The position numbers and the translations under genes were made by a program. Positions 30,886-41,362 of a stretch of 64,000 nucleotides of DNA are shown one piece after another. Each line of letters opens with the position of its first letter. Positions within the stretch are counted from its first letter, which is position 1. Below the pieces are notes generated by a model. That model saw nothing but the letters and a program-made list of their open reading frames with translations. It was not told the DNA's origin and did no database searches. The stretch comes from Hemileia vastatrix. Lineage: Eukaryota; Basidiomycota; Pucciniomycetes; Pucciniales; Zaghouaniaceae. The stretch covers positions 36,267,183 through 36,331,182 of the forward strand of contig JASXTE010000002.1 of assembly GCA_030280995.1 (NCBI GenBank), in the 5' to 3' direction.

Positions 30886-31213
30886 AAGGGGGAAGGAAGG
30901 GTAAAAGAGGGTGCAATATTAGTATTTGGGTGGAGAGATGAGGAGGAGGAGCAACTAGGCTTTATGCATGAGAAGAGGCAGAAGGGAGGGGTACTTCATA
31001 AGGGGGTTTTATAGGGCACACACTGTGGGGTATTCATATATTGGACAACTTATTTATTAATCTAGTTATTGTGTAGTCTCTCATAAGTCATAAACCTCAC
31101 TTTTGGAAGCCCCAGCATAGTCAGTGTCAGTTAGTCTCACTTCTGTCTTCAGCATATTCAGTCATGTCTTTGGCTAGTGTCAATGCTAGTAGTATTTTTC
31201 CCTTTCAGGTCTT
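30886..31213 (+). repeat. Polypurine tract and 3' LTR, family D
   Basis: Purine-rich GGAGAGTAAAGGAGTGAAGG and GGTAAAAGAGGG lead into an LTR of about 300 bp. It parallels 38558-38866 in reverse (shared GATGAGGAGGAGGAGCA and CATAAGGGGGTTTTATA-like segments) and ends at GTCTTAACA near 31212. Confidence 0.6.
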
Positions 31214-31448
31214 AACAGTGTTGGAGGGTGTGGAGGGTTTGATGGATGGGGAGTATAGAGGTGGAGGCATGGGATGAAATTGGAAAGGAAGATTTGAGGG
31301 TTTTCAGGAGGAGAAGGGGGTAGTGGAAGGGTTCAATCAAATAAAATAAGTATGAGTAATTAAACACAAATAATAAAAAATAGGTAGATATATATAAAAT
31401 CAATCACTTTAGATGATGTGGGGACTTGGGAGTAGTGGTGGGATGGTA

Positions 31449-31570
31449 CGAATAATTAAAAATTAAAAATTAAAAATTAAAAATTAAAAATTAAAAATTA
31501 AAAAATTAAAATTAAAATTAAAAATTAAAAATTAAAAATTAAAAATTAAATTTAAAATTAAAAATTAAAA
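31449..31570. repeat. (TTAAAAA)n microsatellite
   Basis: About 17 near-perfect heptamer units of TTAAAAA with a few shortened units. Confidence 0.9.
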
Positions 31571-31609
31571 GATATGAAAAAATATGTACCAAATTTGAAA
31601 TGAAATAGG

Positions 31610-32240
31610 GGAGGAAGTTAATGGATTCAATGGAGTTTCACAGTCAATTGGTCAGGAGGTGTTAGGTGTGCAAGATGTAAGCTGGAACAGAGGAATACTG
31701 GCAGGTGCAGTTTAATTGAGGCTGGAACATCCAGGGCAGGAGAAATTAAAGGCAAAAAGAAAACTTCAGCAGTAAAGAGATGAGTGAGGGAGAAAATGTT
31801 TACTTACCAAGGGGTCTGGTTTTCTTGAGAATAATAGGGAGGGAGAATAAAAAACTGACATGTGCTAGGGATTGGGTGGGTTTGATGAGTCTGCTGTGGG
31901 GGAAAAGATATAGAAAGAAAAAGAAAGAAAGAAAGAAAGAGTGAAAAGAAAAAATAAATATAAAAAAACTTACTGAGTGGTGTGGGTTGCTTGAGAATGG
32001 GAGAGAGGGATGAAAAAAAGGTGGGTGCTGATGAGTTCATGGTAGGAGAAAAGAAAAAGAGAAAAATAAAATTATAGGCAGTAAAGTGATGAATGAGGAA
32101 GAAAAAGAAAAGAAAAAAAAGGTTACCATGGGCTTTGGATTGCTTGAGGATGGAAAGCCATGAGATAAATAAAACTGAGTTGGGGGGATCAGGTGAGTGC
32201 TGATGAGTTTGGGGTTAGAGGTTGGGGAGTTCAGTGTCAG
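31610..32240. repeat. Degenerate tandem repeat, ~130-170-bp units
   Basis: Three or four units share a pattern: GA-rich stretch, then TTACYAWGG...GGNTTGCTTGAGRATGG, then GTGAGTGCTGATGAGTTT-like sequence. Units start near 31790, 31965 and 32120. No coding frame is convincing. Confidence 0.45.
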
Positions 32241-32450
32241 TTAAGACCCCAGAACAAATGCCAAAAAACAGGGATAAGTTAAAAACCACAAAATATTACT
32301 ATATAAATAGTTTTTTTTGTATTTATAATATGTTTGATCAATTGGAAACATGCTTTTACATTAGAATATCAAACAAAGTATTTTTCAGATATTTATTGAG
32401 AGAGTAGTGCTGGAAAAATACCAGTAAGAAACTTGTTAGAGGGAATTGCA

Positions 32451-34333
32451 CAGTACCCAAAAATAAGTCATCATTGTGACTTTTTTTTTTGGTTGTTTCT
32501 TCCTTGCCTTATACCATTACCACCTCAATAATACCTGCCCTCCCACACCTCAATACAAAACTTACTTACATCTCAGGATTCTTTCTGTCAGGAAAATTTT
32601 TTACTATCTTTTCTGTCTAAAAACCACCTATTCTTACTACTTTTCAATCTCAGTAAGCCAAATTCCAGGTCTGGAACACACCAGCACAAAACAAAATCCA
32701 GAGCTTTGAGCATTGGAATGGAAATAGTTCTAATCAAAGCATGATAGCCTACTATTTAATCATCCCTTTAACAACTTTCCACTCAATACTGAACCAATAC
32801 TGCAACAGAGGCACTGTGGAAACCTCTTGTCATCCAGGTCATCTGTGAAAGAATATTCCTTGTGAGATTCAAATCTTATCCACATTCTCAAGTCCAACTT
32901 TGGAGAAAGCCTTTCTGAGGTATCTAGTTCAATGATATTCTTAATCTTGTCTTTCACACATTGCAAGAAAGCCCATGAGTTGTGAATTTTTGACTGCACA
33001 GCTGCCAAGAAACCATTCATTGTTGACACCCACTTCCAAAAATTCCTCAAGTTCTCCTGAGACCATCTTCATTGGTCCATTGAAGATTGGAAGAAAGTGA
33101 TTTGGAAAGATGAGTTGTCTTTGAGTTTGGTAAGGCATCCAAGTCTCATTGTGTTTTTCAAAGAAGTGGAAAGCAATTTTAACAAGATTTCCTTCAGCCA
33201 ACATTTAAAAGTGTATTCTCCTCTGTTTCGTTCTGGGGTGAGTTTTTCAATAACATCAAGCTTCCAATTATCATTTTTCCCCCTCAGCATCAAACTGCAC
33301 AATCAATGACTGACCACATTTACCTTGGCACACTCCTCCCATTCTTGTATAAATATGAAACAAAACAAGATGATACTCCAGAAAGATAAAACTCTTATTC
33401 ACACTTCTCATTAAGTTAGGGATTTCCAACAGCTTGTAAACTTGTGAAAAATTGAAGATTGGCCTGCTCAATATCTGGATTTGGACTCAATTGAAAATCT
33501 ATGGAAAGTTATGAAAATGAACATTTTACAAATTTTATCATCCAAAAAATAAACAAGGTATGATGGAGGCCTTACACAAGACATGGAAAAACCTTTCTAC
33601 TAAAGTTCTCGAGAGCTTGGTGGCATCAATGCCTCATTGTATGTGCGCCATTGTTAGTGCTTCTGGTAGCCAGGTATGAAAAATTGAATTATTTTTTTTG
33701 ATAATTTTTTTTATGTTTTTGATTTTAAATATCTTTTATATGGACTATTAGCTATCAAAAAATGCTAGTCTCATGGTTCAGAGCTCATTAATTTTGGGGT
33801 TGGAAAGTGAGGGTACAAGAAAAATTAAAATTATAAAAAAGTGTTTGCTGTATGTTACATTTAATTACATATTCTTAAACCAGATGTCCAGTTTAACCTG
33901 GAATGGTGCACAGGGAGAAAAATTCCTGAACTAGATGTCTAGTTCAGTTTTTGGTTGTAGGGTATGACTCTGGGTCTGATGTGTGGAGTGGCCCTGTTTG
34001 AACCCACCTTATTTTTTTGCTTTTCTGACGTTGGCATCTCCTTGTCTCATGTCCTCTCATCTTCATGGATTCATCCAAAAAATTTATTTGCACCTCCTCT
34101 TCCCTTCTCTTACAAGCATACCCACACCAAAGGCAAAAAATAAGATGGGCTCAAAAAGTGACATTCAATGGTTTGTCACAAAAATGCATCCATGAATGGA
34201 ATAGGGTTACAAAGCTTAACCAGATATCTAGCTCACCACTTTTACGCCCTGTGGTGCTTGCAATGAAACAGAATAAATTTTGAGTTTGTAATGTAAGAAA
34301 AAATTGGTGACAAGGATTTTCTTCTGGGTACTG
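32451..34333 (+). mobile_element. Tc1/mariner-type element, decayed
   Basis: CAGTACCCA at 32451 and its inverse ending at 34333 begin imperfect terminal repeats (next shared segments TAAGTC/AAATCC and TTGTGAC/TTGTCAC, then a T-run). They enclose a Tc1-like transposase relic at 32802-33681. The TA target expected for this superfamily is not seen at either end, so the exact ends are uncertain. Confidence 0.5.
32802..33681 (+). pseudogene. Tc1/mariner transposase relic
   Basis: Shifting among plus-strand frames one reads a helix-turn-helix segment (RGTVETSCHPGH) and then HWSIEDWKKVIWKDELS (first Asp region). LKVYSPLFRSG and DLDSIENLWKVMKMNI (Glu region, cf. NPIENLW) follow. Near the end is SMPHCMCAIVSASGSQV, matching the usual SMPRRMxAVIxAxGG end. 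Many stops and frame shifts make it a clear pseudogene. The middle Asp region (about 33340-33420) is unreadable. Confidence 0.75.
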
Positions 34334-35310
34334 CACATATAAGTTGTCAACTAGCATACCTCCTTCTCAATCTACAGCATCAAATTCTATATAACACAAC
34401 ACATACAGACTCTCAAGTCATTGGATAATTGTGTTTGAGTTTATTTCAAAAGTTAAAGTGATGAAAATATATTTCCTCCCACTTTTAAATATACAGATAT
34501 ATCAAAAAACCTTGCACACCTTTTTTTTAAAAAAATAAAAAAATAACCAAGTTTCCTCATTTGAGATGCATAACTTCAACAGCTGTTTTTCCCTATTCCT
34601 ACATTCATCTGCCAACTGGTTTCTGCAGACCTTACACTTAATGGAGTGTGCATTCAGAGGGCTGCATCAATCAAATTTCATACCTTGAAACAGCAGCCTG
34701 GGATCAGATGCATGCTTTTGTTTAAAAAAGAACAGAAAATTTTGTGTAACAACTGTAAATTTTTCATTGCCTTACTTTTTACACTCATTGAAAAATAGTA
34801 GTACACTAGCCAAAAATCCATTTCATTAAATGAAAATCATTGAGTGTTCTCTATTATTCTCCTTTAACGAATCAACAAGCCAATCTGGTTTTTAACCATG
34901 GCGTCTTGTTCGTCGATTTACATCTCCCATTGCTACTGCAGCATTAGCAATATTGAATATAGACATTTGACACTGAGAAAAACTAGCACACCTTGATTCA
35001 TCTATCACCAACTAAAAATAGGGGAGGGATTGTATGCAAGTCAGAAGTCCTACAGAATTGGATCTAATTAAGTAGACCTTCGGACGCGCATACAAGTACC
35101 TCCCAGATTTTTCCTCGTGTATGCGGCCCATTAAATTAAGAATGACATTGGAAAGGATTTGAGTATCAAACATCCTTCAATTGGTTTAATTTTCTTCAAA
35201 GTATCCCTTCATGTATTTTTTAAAAAAAAAACATCATTATTCACATCCAATCCAATCCAACGCGGAATGGAGCTGTTGGTCGATTCTTAGCCTCTATTTT
35301 ATGAGAAAAA
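34334..35310. other. Intergenic region downstream of Arp4
   Basis: No gene seen. The sequence becomes less AT-biased and richer in CG dinucleotides from about 34880 toward the Arp4 gene, unlike the surrounding repeats. Confidence 0.5.
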
Positions 35311-37442
35311 CTACTTGCACCGCCGATGAATAATTGAGCGACCTTGTTCCTTGTACTAATGAATAAATGTTGGCGAAAAATAAACCACCCAATCACCACC
35401 ACCATGCAAAGACACCAAAAAATGGATGTGTATTTTTTGACATCAGGGTAAAAATAAAGTTAAGCAACACATTATTATGTAAAAAACAATCAATGAATAT
35501 TCACTGACTTCTTCTTTTCCAATCCACAGTTGATGGAAAGTTCCCAAACTGCCCAAAATACTTCCACCCAGCCATGAAGCAAATCGACGCTCCGACACAT
35601 TACCAGCGGCATAGAATCTGAATTTCACCGCTGGTGCAAGTGCTCTACATTCCCATTCTAGACGCTCAGTAACACCAGGCATGAGGCTTGTTCCGCCAGT
35701 CACAATAACGTTTCCCATCAAGAAAGTTTGCAAATCTGCGTCACACTGAGATACTGAAGCTAAGATGGAGCGTGCTATTGAATCTGGAGTACTGGTAAGA
35801 TCTGGGGTAGGAATGTTAGAAGCTGGATGAGGCGTTGGAGAAAGAGATTGAAGAAGATTAGGTGCAATGACTTGATGGGCGTTGAAAAGAGCTTCAGGAA
35901 TCAAGAATCTGGCCAAATCAAATGATTTTGTTTGGCCGCTAGGAAACTCAAAGTTCTTCGCAGGTAAAGTAGGAGGGTGGGCGATGTCCCAATCCCGTGG
36001 GTAAACTTCACACACAGTCTCTTTGAGATCGTGCATAACTCTCATTTCGTGCCACCTGGCAAAGGATTCATGAGTTTCTGAGCTAGGCTTGTCAGGCATT
36101 CGTTCTTCCCGGAACACAACACCGGCAGGTACAGTATCATAGGTAGGAACAGGGTGATCATCAGTCTGGAGTAGAATTTGTTGAGGGGGTGGTTTCGTAG
36201 CAATTAAATACGGAGGATAAATTTTCACAGGAGATGGATCCGATTCAAGATGAGAAAGAAACAGTTTTGATATCAAATTTCCAGCCAGAGGTGACTTTTG
36301 AATGCCTACAAAAAAAATAAACAGTCAAAATGACGAAAATAGTCGATAAATAGGTATGACAAAAAAAACCTTTTCGTAATACAAATCCGTCGCAAATTGG
36401 AGTCACTGTACTTAGTTCTTCACCCAAGTCAACGACGAGGGCTGTTCCTTTACCAGAAGAAAATCTATTGTAGTCCCGCCCGAAAATATATAAAGACGCG
36501 TGAAGCAAATGATGGCAATGGAGTTGAGAAAATCGACCTACGCGCACATCACCGCACGATCGACCGAGTAATAAGCAGGAGCATTTAGGGTTTCAAAAGC
36601 AAACTCCATCATTTTTTCACGATTTTCTTTTGAATTCCAAGCAGGTTCAGTGACAAGTAAAGGATGTTCAGTTAACAAACCTTCATTAGGAGCGGAATCA
36701 GTATCTAACGTTGGTGCAATATGATTTTTCACATAAAAAACAAAACAAGATGAGTTTTAAGAAAAGAACAGAAAGGAAATAATCTAAAAAAAACTTGTCC
36801 CCACCTTGAGAGCCAAGTCTCATTTCGCGATCAAATACCGTTGAGACTATTTTCTCCGCAGCATTCCAATCGGTGATGATGCTATCTGTAAGTGGGGAGA
36901 GAACTTGCATGTGTGGTCTCCATAAATAAGGTCCATGATCGCCAATATAGAATGACTCAGGAGAGTTATCGGTTGGAGGGATATACCCGTAAGCGGTGGG
37001 AATGACAACACTTGGAGCATCATGGCCAGCATATCTAAGGATGGATAGATGAGTGAATGGATATCAAACGACATAAAATGAAAAGACAAACCCAGCGCGG
37101 ACGGAATTTGAGCCTATGTCGAGGACGATTGCAGATACTTCATCTGATTGGGATACAAGTGAAAAATTTAATAATGAGCAAGATGTGAGTAATGAAAAAT
37201 AAAATAAAAATGAGTAAGAGATAATTAATGGGATGGAAGATAAGAATAGATAATAAGACTCAATGGAAAGGAAAATGAAAAGTAAGACTCAATGGAAAGT
37301 AAAATAAAAAGTAAGACTCAATGAAAAGGAAAATAAAAATTAAGACTCAATGGAAAGGAAAATAAAAAATAAGACTCAATGGAAAGGAAAATAAAGAGAT
37401 TTAATGGAAAGAAAAAGACCGACCACCGCCGTAATTAAGCAT
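35311..37442 (-). CDS. ARP4: Actin-related protein 4 (chromatin remodelling / NuA4 subunit)
   Basis: Seven exons on the minus strand: 37427-37442, 37092-37143, 36805-37034, 36542-36704, 36464-36370, 35509-36305 and 35311-35355. All have GT-AG borders and the phases agree, giving 465 residues. It begins MLNYGDEVSAIVLDIGSNSV (actin-fold phosphate loop) and contains LLVTEPAWNSKENREKMMEF. GKGTALVVDLGEELSTVTPI (second phosphate loop), NVIVTGGTSLMPGVTERL and RRFASWLGGSILGSLGTFHQ follow, and it ends YKEQGRSIIHRRCK. These are Arp4/BAF53 signatures, and the length fits. Arp4 is a nuclear subunit of INO80, SWR1 and NuA4 complexes that binds nucleosomes. The frame is intact, so it is probably an expressed host gene. 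Confidence 0.9.
37240..37405. repeat. 29-bp minisatellite in Arp4 intron 1
   Basis: Five near-identical units of TAAGACTCAATGGAAAGGAA plus AATAAAAAG-like ends, wholly inside the first intron (37144-37426). Confidence 0.85.
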
Positions 37443-37607
37443 GATGAGACGGTCAAGAGCGCCTTAGACTGGTTTAGGGTTGGTGAGCAATCCAATATGG
37501 TTTTGAGGTTGAGATGCGAGCGCACATTGCATACAGCTAGATCCGAAAACATTTAGACTAAAACACAAAATTGGCAAAATTATTTTGACAGGATCAAAAG
37601 TTGAGCC
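37443..37607. promoter_or_regulatory. Short upstream region of Arp4
   Basis: Only about 165 bp separate the Arp4 start codon from the SINE target duplication. Any proximal promoter must lie here or inside the SINE. No clear TATA box is seen. Confidence 0.3.
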
Positions 37608-38196
37608 ACATAAAGTTTTATTTCTATTTTAATTTCTTACAATCTCACCCGGCTAGGGGCATGAAGGCATTGTAAACTAATAGGCTAGATACATGTGAGG
37701 AGTAATGAACATAGTGGGTAAGTTGTTTGGACAATTAACAGGATAACAGGGGGAGCTAGGTGCCTTTGAGGACACAGATGGGGTTGCCATAGGGGGTAAG
37801 GGTGGAGGTTAATCCTCAGGGGTTGTGGTTTGATGGGCAGGGTATTCAAGAATGTAATGTAAGGGGAGTGGAATTCCGCAGCTGACCCCAGGTGAATGAC
37901 CAAGCACAATTGTCCAGATAATGGGGGGTTGGCAAAGTGGGGTGGGTTCTCCAGCCTTCACACACATGTCCATCCACCATAGGTTGCTGAGGGAGAATAG
38001 AGATATTGTTGGGAGAATGAGACATTGACACCAGCATGAAAACAAGTGTGCTAACCATGGACAAAGAGGGTGTGGTTAAAAGGGGGTGAGGTGGCAAGGA
38101 CTCAAACTTGTGACACAAAAGTCAAGGTGACTGACTATAGTGACCATCTGGGCAATGATCTAACCACATAGACCATCTCACCCTACATAAAGTTTT
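37608..38196 (-). mobile_element. tRNA-derived SINE with 12-bp target duplication
   Basis: The element 37620-38184 is flanked by perfect ACATAAAGTTTT copies (37608-37619 and 38185-38196). On the minus strand it starts GGGTGAGATGGTCTATGTGG, with box-A-like TGGTCTATGTGGTTAGATC. About 70 bp later comes the box-B-like AGTTTGAGTCC, so the head is tRNA-like. A body of about 470 bp follows and ends in an A-rich tail (AAATTAAAATAGAAATAAA). The tRNA head, A-rich tail and long direct repeats together are diagnostic of LINE-mobilised SINEs. Short ORFs in the body are not genes. Confidence 0.85.
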
Positions 38197-38557
38197 GAAC
38201 AGTCCCAGGCTGATTAATAATCTTCTCATTTTCTTGAAAAGCTTATTCAAGGTTTATTTCACTCAACTCAACTTCTAATGTTTTTTCTTTCTTTTTTTTT
38301 TTTTTTGTTTTTTTTTTTAGAAATGACCTCCTATCCCATCAATTCCCCATCAATCACTTCTTCTCCACCCACCACCCCAGCCATTTGCTCTCCTCCACCA
38401 CTTTGACAGCCCCTCTCTTCTCATTCTCTTCTCCTCCATTTGGTGAGCATTGTTTTTTTAATATATTTTTTCTTTAATTTATTTTTATTTCTCTTTATTT
38501 TAGGCTTTGCTTCTTCTCTCATCACTATTTCAAAATGGTAAATTGAAAGTATGATCC
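38197..38557. other. Non-genic stretch, T- and CT-rich
   Basis: A long T-rich run at 38280-38320 and CT-rich sequence with two splice-acceptor-like TTTTAG sites (38319, 38504). No frame is convincing. Confidence 0.4.
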
Positions 38558-38866
38558 TGTTAGGGCCTAAGAAGGCAGACTACTACTAGTGCTGGAGCTA
38601 GCCTGGGATGGGACTGACTATGCTACTAAGCAATCAGTCTAAGTAGACTGACTATGTTGGGGTTATCAACAGTGAGGCAGGACTAACTAAGCTGATACAG
38701 CAGTGAGACTAAGAAGTAACTGGATTACAATATAAGTTGTCCAACGAGGAGTGCTCCACAGCGCTCGCCCCATATAACCCCCTTATGCAATATCCCCTCT
38801 CCCACCTCTCACAATGCATAGCACCCATAGTGCTCCTCCTCCTCACCTCTCAACCAAATCCTAACA
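38558..38866 (-). repeat. 3' LTR, family D
   Basis: 309 bp with perfect TGTTAGG/CCTAACA ends. Related, decayed copies are at 29582-29878 and about 30912-31213. Confidence 0.85.
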
Positions 38867-38916
38867 TTACCCCCTCTTTTACCCCTCCTGCCCCCTGCAC
38901 TCCTTCTCAAACTGCT

Positions 38917-40299
38917 TCAACTTTTCTTAGCATTTGCCAAATTTTCCACTGGTTCCCAAGACCTATTGCCAACCCCATATCCTTTCCAATGCACTAAATA
39001 CTGAACTGTTTTCCTGTACAACCTCTTACAAATAACCTTTTCCACCTCAAACTCCTCTTCATTTTCCACTTGGATTGGTGCTTGTGGCTCCTTTGGATGT
39101 CCTGGGATTGTATCTTCTTTATGCTTTGTGAGCAATAAATTGTTGAAAACCGGATGTACTTGCTTCATTGAGACTGATAGTTCCAGTTAATAAGCTGAGT
39201 GAGATACCCTGCATTTGACTTTGAATGGCCCCACCTTCTTTTGATCTAGTTTAGTGCTGGGGTACAATATTGAAAGGAAATGTGAGCTTAACCAAACCTT
39301 GTCACCTACCTATAGCGCATGATGCTGGGTCCTTCCTTGACTGTTGAGATAACTTGAGAGCTGCTTTCAGTTCTTGATGTATACTCAATAGGGGGTATCA
39401 AAGTTAGAAATCTTCCATTTCAAAACACCTCTTTTTTCCACCAAATCAACCATGACTATTTTTTAAAATATGACATATTGTGCCCCCAAAACACCTTTTT
39501 ATTGAGAGTTAATGTCAAGTTTGTGGCTTTCTTATTATGTTGTGAAATGCCTTTTAAATAATTAAACATTTCTAACTTTGATACCCCCTAATATTCTTTG
39601 AATCTGGTCTTCTGCTTCTGGGACTTGTAACGTGGATGGGGTACCAATTAAGAATGTTGGGTGATATCCATAGTTGGTGTAAAAGGGTGACATGCCTGTT
39701 GCAGCATGTGTCTGGTTATTGTATGAGAATTCAGCCAGTGGTAACATCTGCATCCAGTCATCTTGCTGATAGTTAATGAAATGGCACAAAAATTGTTCAA
39801 TTGCCTTATTCACTATCTCAGATTACCCATCAGTATGTGGATGCCATGATGTTGACAAGCTGGGATTAATGTTCAGTTGCTCATACATTGCTTTTAACAG
39901 CTTAGAGTTAAAAGTAATTCCCCTATCTGATACTATACTTTCATTAAAACCATATAATTTCCAGAAATTTGATACCATTAAGTCTGCAATACCCTCTGAT
40001 GTAACCTTAGTAGTGGTGGGAATGAAGTGTGCCATCTTAGTGCAGAAGTCAACTACTGTGAGGATAGCATTCTTTCCTAGAGACATGGGTAATTTCACTA
40101 TAAGATCATAGGGGAGCTCCTTCTGTGGCTGTTTGGCAATGTTTGGTGGCATCAGTGGTGTTGTTGTTGGACTAGACTTGATCCTCTGGAAAGAGTTGCA
40201 TTCCACCAAATAGCGCTGAATATATGCTTTCATGGACTTCCAGTAAAATTTATGGCTCACCAACTCCAAAGTCTTCAGCAGACCTGGGTGTCCTTCCAT
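38917..40299 (-). pseudogene. Integrase and chromodomain, family D
   Basis: Upstream part 40299-39823: HPGLLKTLELVSHKFYWKSM (zinc region), YDLIVKLPMS (first Asp), SIVSDRGITFNSKLLKAMYE (second Asp) and SWHPHTDG. A stop follows where Gln is expected, then SEIVNKAIEQFL with the Glu. After NNQTHAATGMSPFYTNYGYH the MITE intervenes, and reading resumes toward KQVHPVFNNLLL. A chromodomain follows (FEVEKVICKR...VQYLVHWKGYGVGNRSWEP) and ends at 38917. Stops, frame shifts and the insert make it inactive. Confidence 0.85.
39390..39589. mobile_element. 200-bp MITE, Harbinger-like
   Basis: Perfect 21-23-bp inverted ends beginning AGGGGGTATCAAAGTTAGAA, flanked by AAT on both sides (39387-39389 and 39590-39592). 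Excising it with one AAT restores the integrase reading across the site, as the related fragment at 30385-30420 shows. The AGGGGG start and AAT duplication match the composite transposons at 5017 and 41091. Confidence 0.9.
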
Positions 40300-40537
40300 T
40301 GGGGAATCATACCTTTATTTTACCACCTGCCTCTTGAGCTCCTCATCATTTGGCACCACTATTCTTCAATTTCAATACAGCACTCCTCCTTCTTTACCAA
40401 TACCTTATTCAATAACAGTGACTTCACCAACTTCTTCACTCCCTTGTCCTTTTCCTGTCCCCTTCTTACCCATTCCATCAAACCCTCATCCACCACATCC
40501 ACTTTGTCTAGGATTAACCCCTCTTCAAGGTCCCCCT

Positions 40538-40912
40538 TCAACAACTATTCCCAAAAGTGTGTAGTTGGCCTGGTGTGAGGCGCAAGTCAGGGCATTGTGA
40601 TAGTGCATCAGGTTTTTCACTTCTCTTCCCAGGTCTAAATGTTACAACAAATTTAATGCCAATTGGAAATTCTGCCCAGTGCACCTGCTGGCAAGTCAGC
40701 TTTTTAGTGGTCAGAAAGGTTTCCAGTTTTATATGATCTGTGTAAATAATAACTTGTGACTGGTGAGGCCCTTCTTCCAAATAATGGAGCCAGGTGTATA
40801 CCACTTCTACTAGTGCAAATAACTCCTTATCATATATTTCATAGTTTAATTTGGCTCCTAGCAGTGTTTGTGACAAATAAGCTATAGGGGGCAAGAAATT
40901 TTCTGTAGGCAT
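40538..40912 (-). pseudogene. RNase H fragment, family D
   Basis: Reads PIAYLSQTLLGAKLNYEIYD and then KELFALVEVVYTWLHYLEEG. IIYTDHIKLETFLTTKKLTC and then GKRSEKPDALSQCPD follow, the typical RNase H end and connection to integrase of Ty3 elements. Truncated at its 5' side at 40912. Confidence 0.8.
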
Positions 40913-41087
40913 GAATATCCCCAGGACTGAGTAAAAAGTACTTATAAACTATGTTTAGCACAATGACTACACATGGGAACAATAAATAAAGATACACAAG
41001 TTGTATACATAAGTGAAAATACAATATATGCCATTATAACACCTTATATACACATATATATCCACCTTTTATAAGTCCTATGTACTG
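40913..41087 (+). repeat. Fragment of family B-type LTR
   Basis: ATGAATATCCCCAGGACTGA, AACAATAAATAAAGATACAC and ACAAGTTGTATACATAAGTG parallel the first ~180 bp of the family B LTR (reverse of 2895-3070). It is cut on the left by the family D element and on the right by composite transposon copy 2. Confidence 0.75.
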
Positions 41088-41362
41088 AATAGGGGGTTTC
41101 AGTTCTGGGAAATCTGCACTTATTTAAGTGCAGATTTCTGAAACACACTAGCCCCAATACTGGTGGATTTAAAAGTAAAATAAGTCACTTATTTCACTCA
41201 AATCAGCGCTTTCTCAACCAAAAGTGCTGATTTCACCATCAAGTCCCATTTCACTGATTTGTCAGCATCATCCCAATCATACACAGCACTCCGCAGCATA
41301 ACACTTCATAACTCAAAACATTGTACATCGTTTACATTTTCATATCTTATCATATAAGAGTC

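Larger units (their letters stand above)
38558..40912 (-). mobile_element. Ty3 chromovirus, family D, 5'-truncated
   Basis: In the minus direction: RNase H (from 40912), integrase, chromodomain, purine tract (seen as TTACCCCCTCTTTTACCCC at 38867-38885), then the 3' LTR 38558-38866 (TGTTAGG...CCTAACA). It joins a piece of family B-type LTR at 40912/40913, with no gag, protease or RT. A MITE interrupts the integrase at 39390-39589. Confidence 0.85.

Noticed and set aside
31449..31570. CRISPR-like or regulatory repeat array
   Set aside because: Simple heptamer microsatellite with no spacers; a eukaryotic context also excludes CRISPR.
32760..33471. Overlapping minus-strand ORFs of 66-96 codons
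   Set aside because: The plus strand carries the Tc1 transposase blocks in order; these are antisense frames in decayed DNA.
37685..38118. Overlapping minus-strand ORFs upstream of Arp4
   Set aside because: They lie wholly in the SINE body, between perfect 12-bp target duplications, and do not resemble protein-coding sequence.
38090..38184. Functional tRNA gene
   Set aside because: Box A and box B are recognisable, but the cloverleaf stems are not complete and the sequence continues into a long body with SINE hallmarks.
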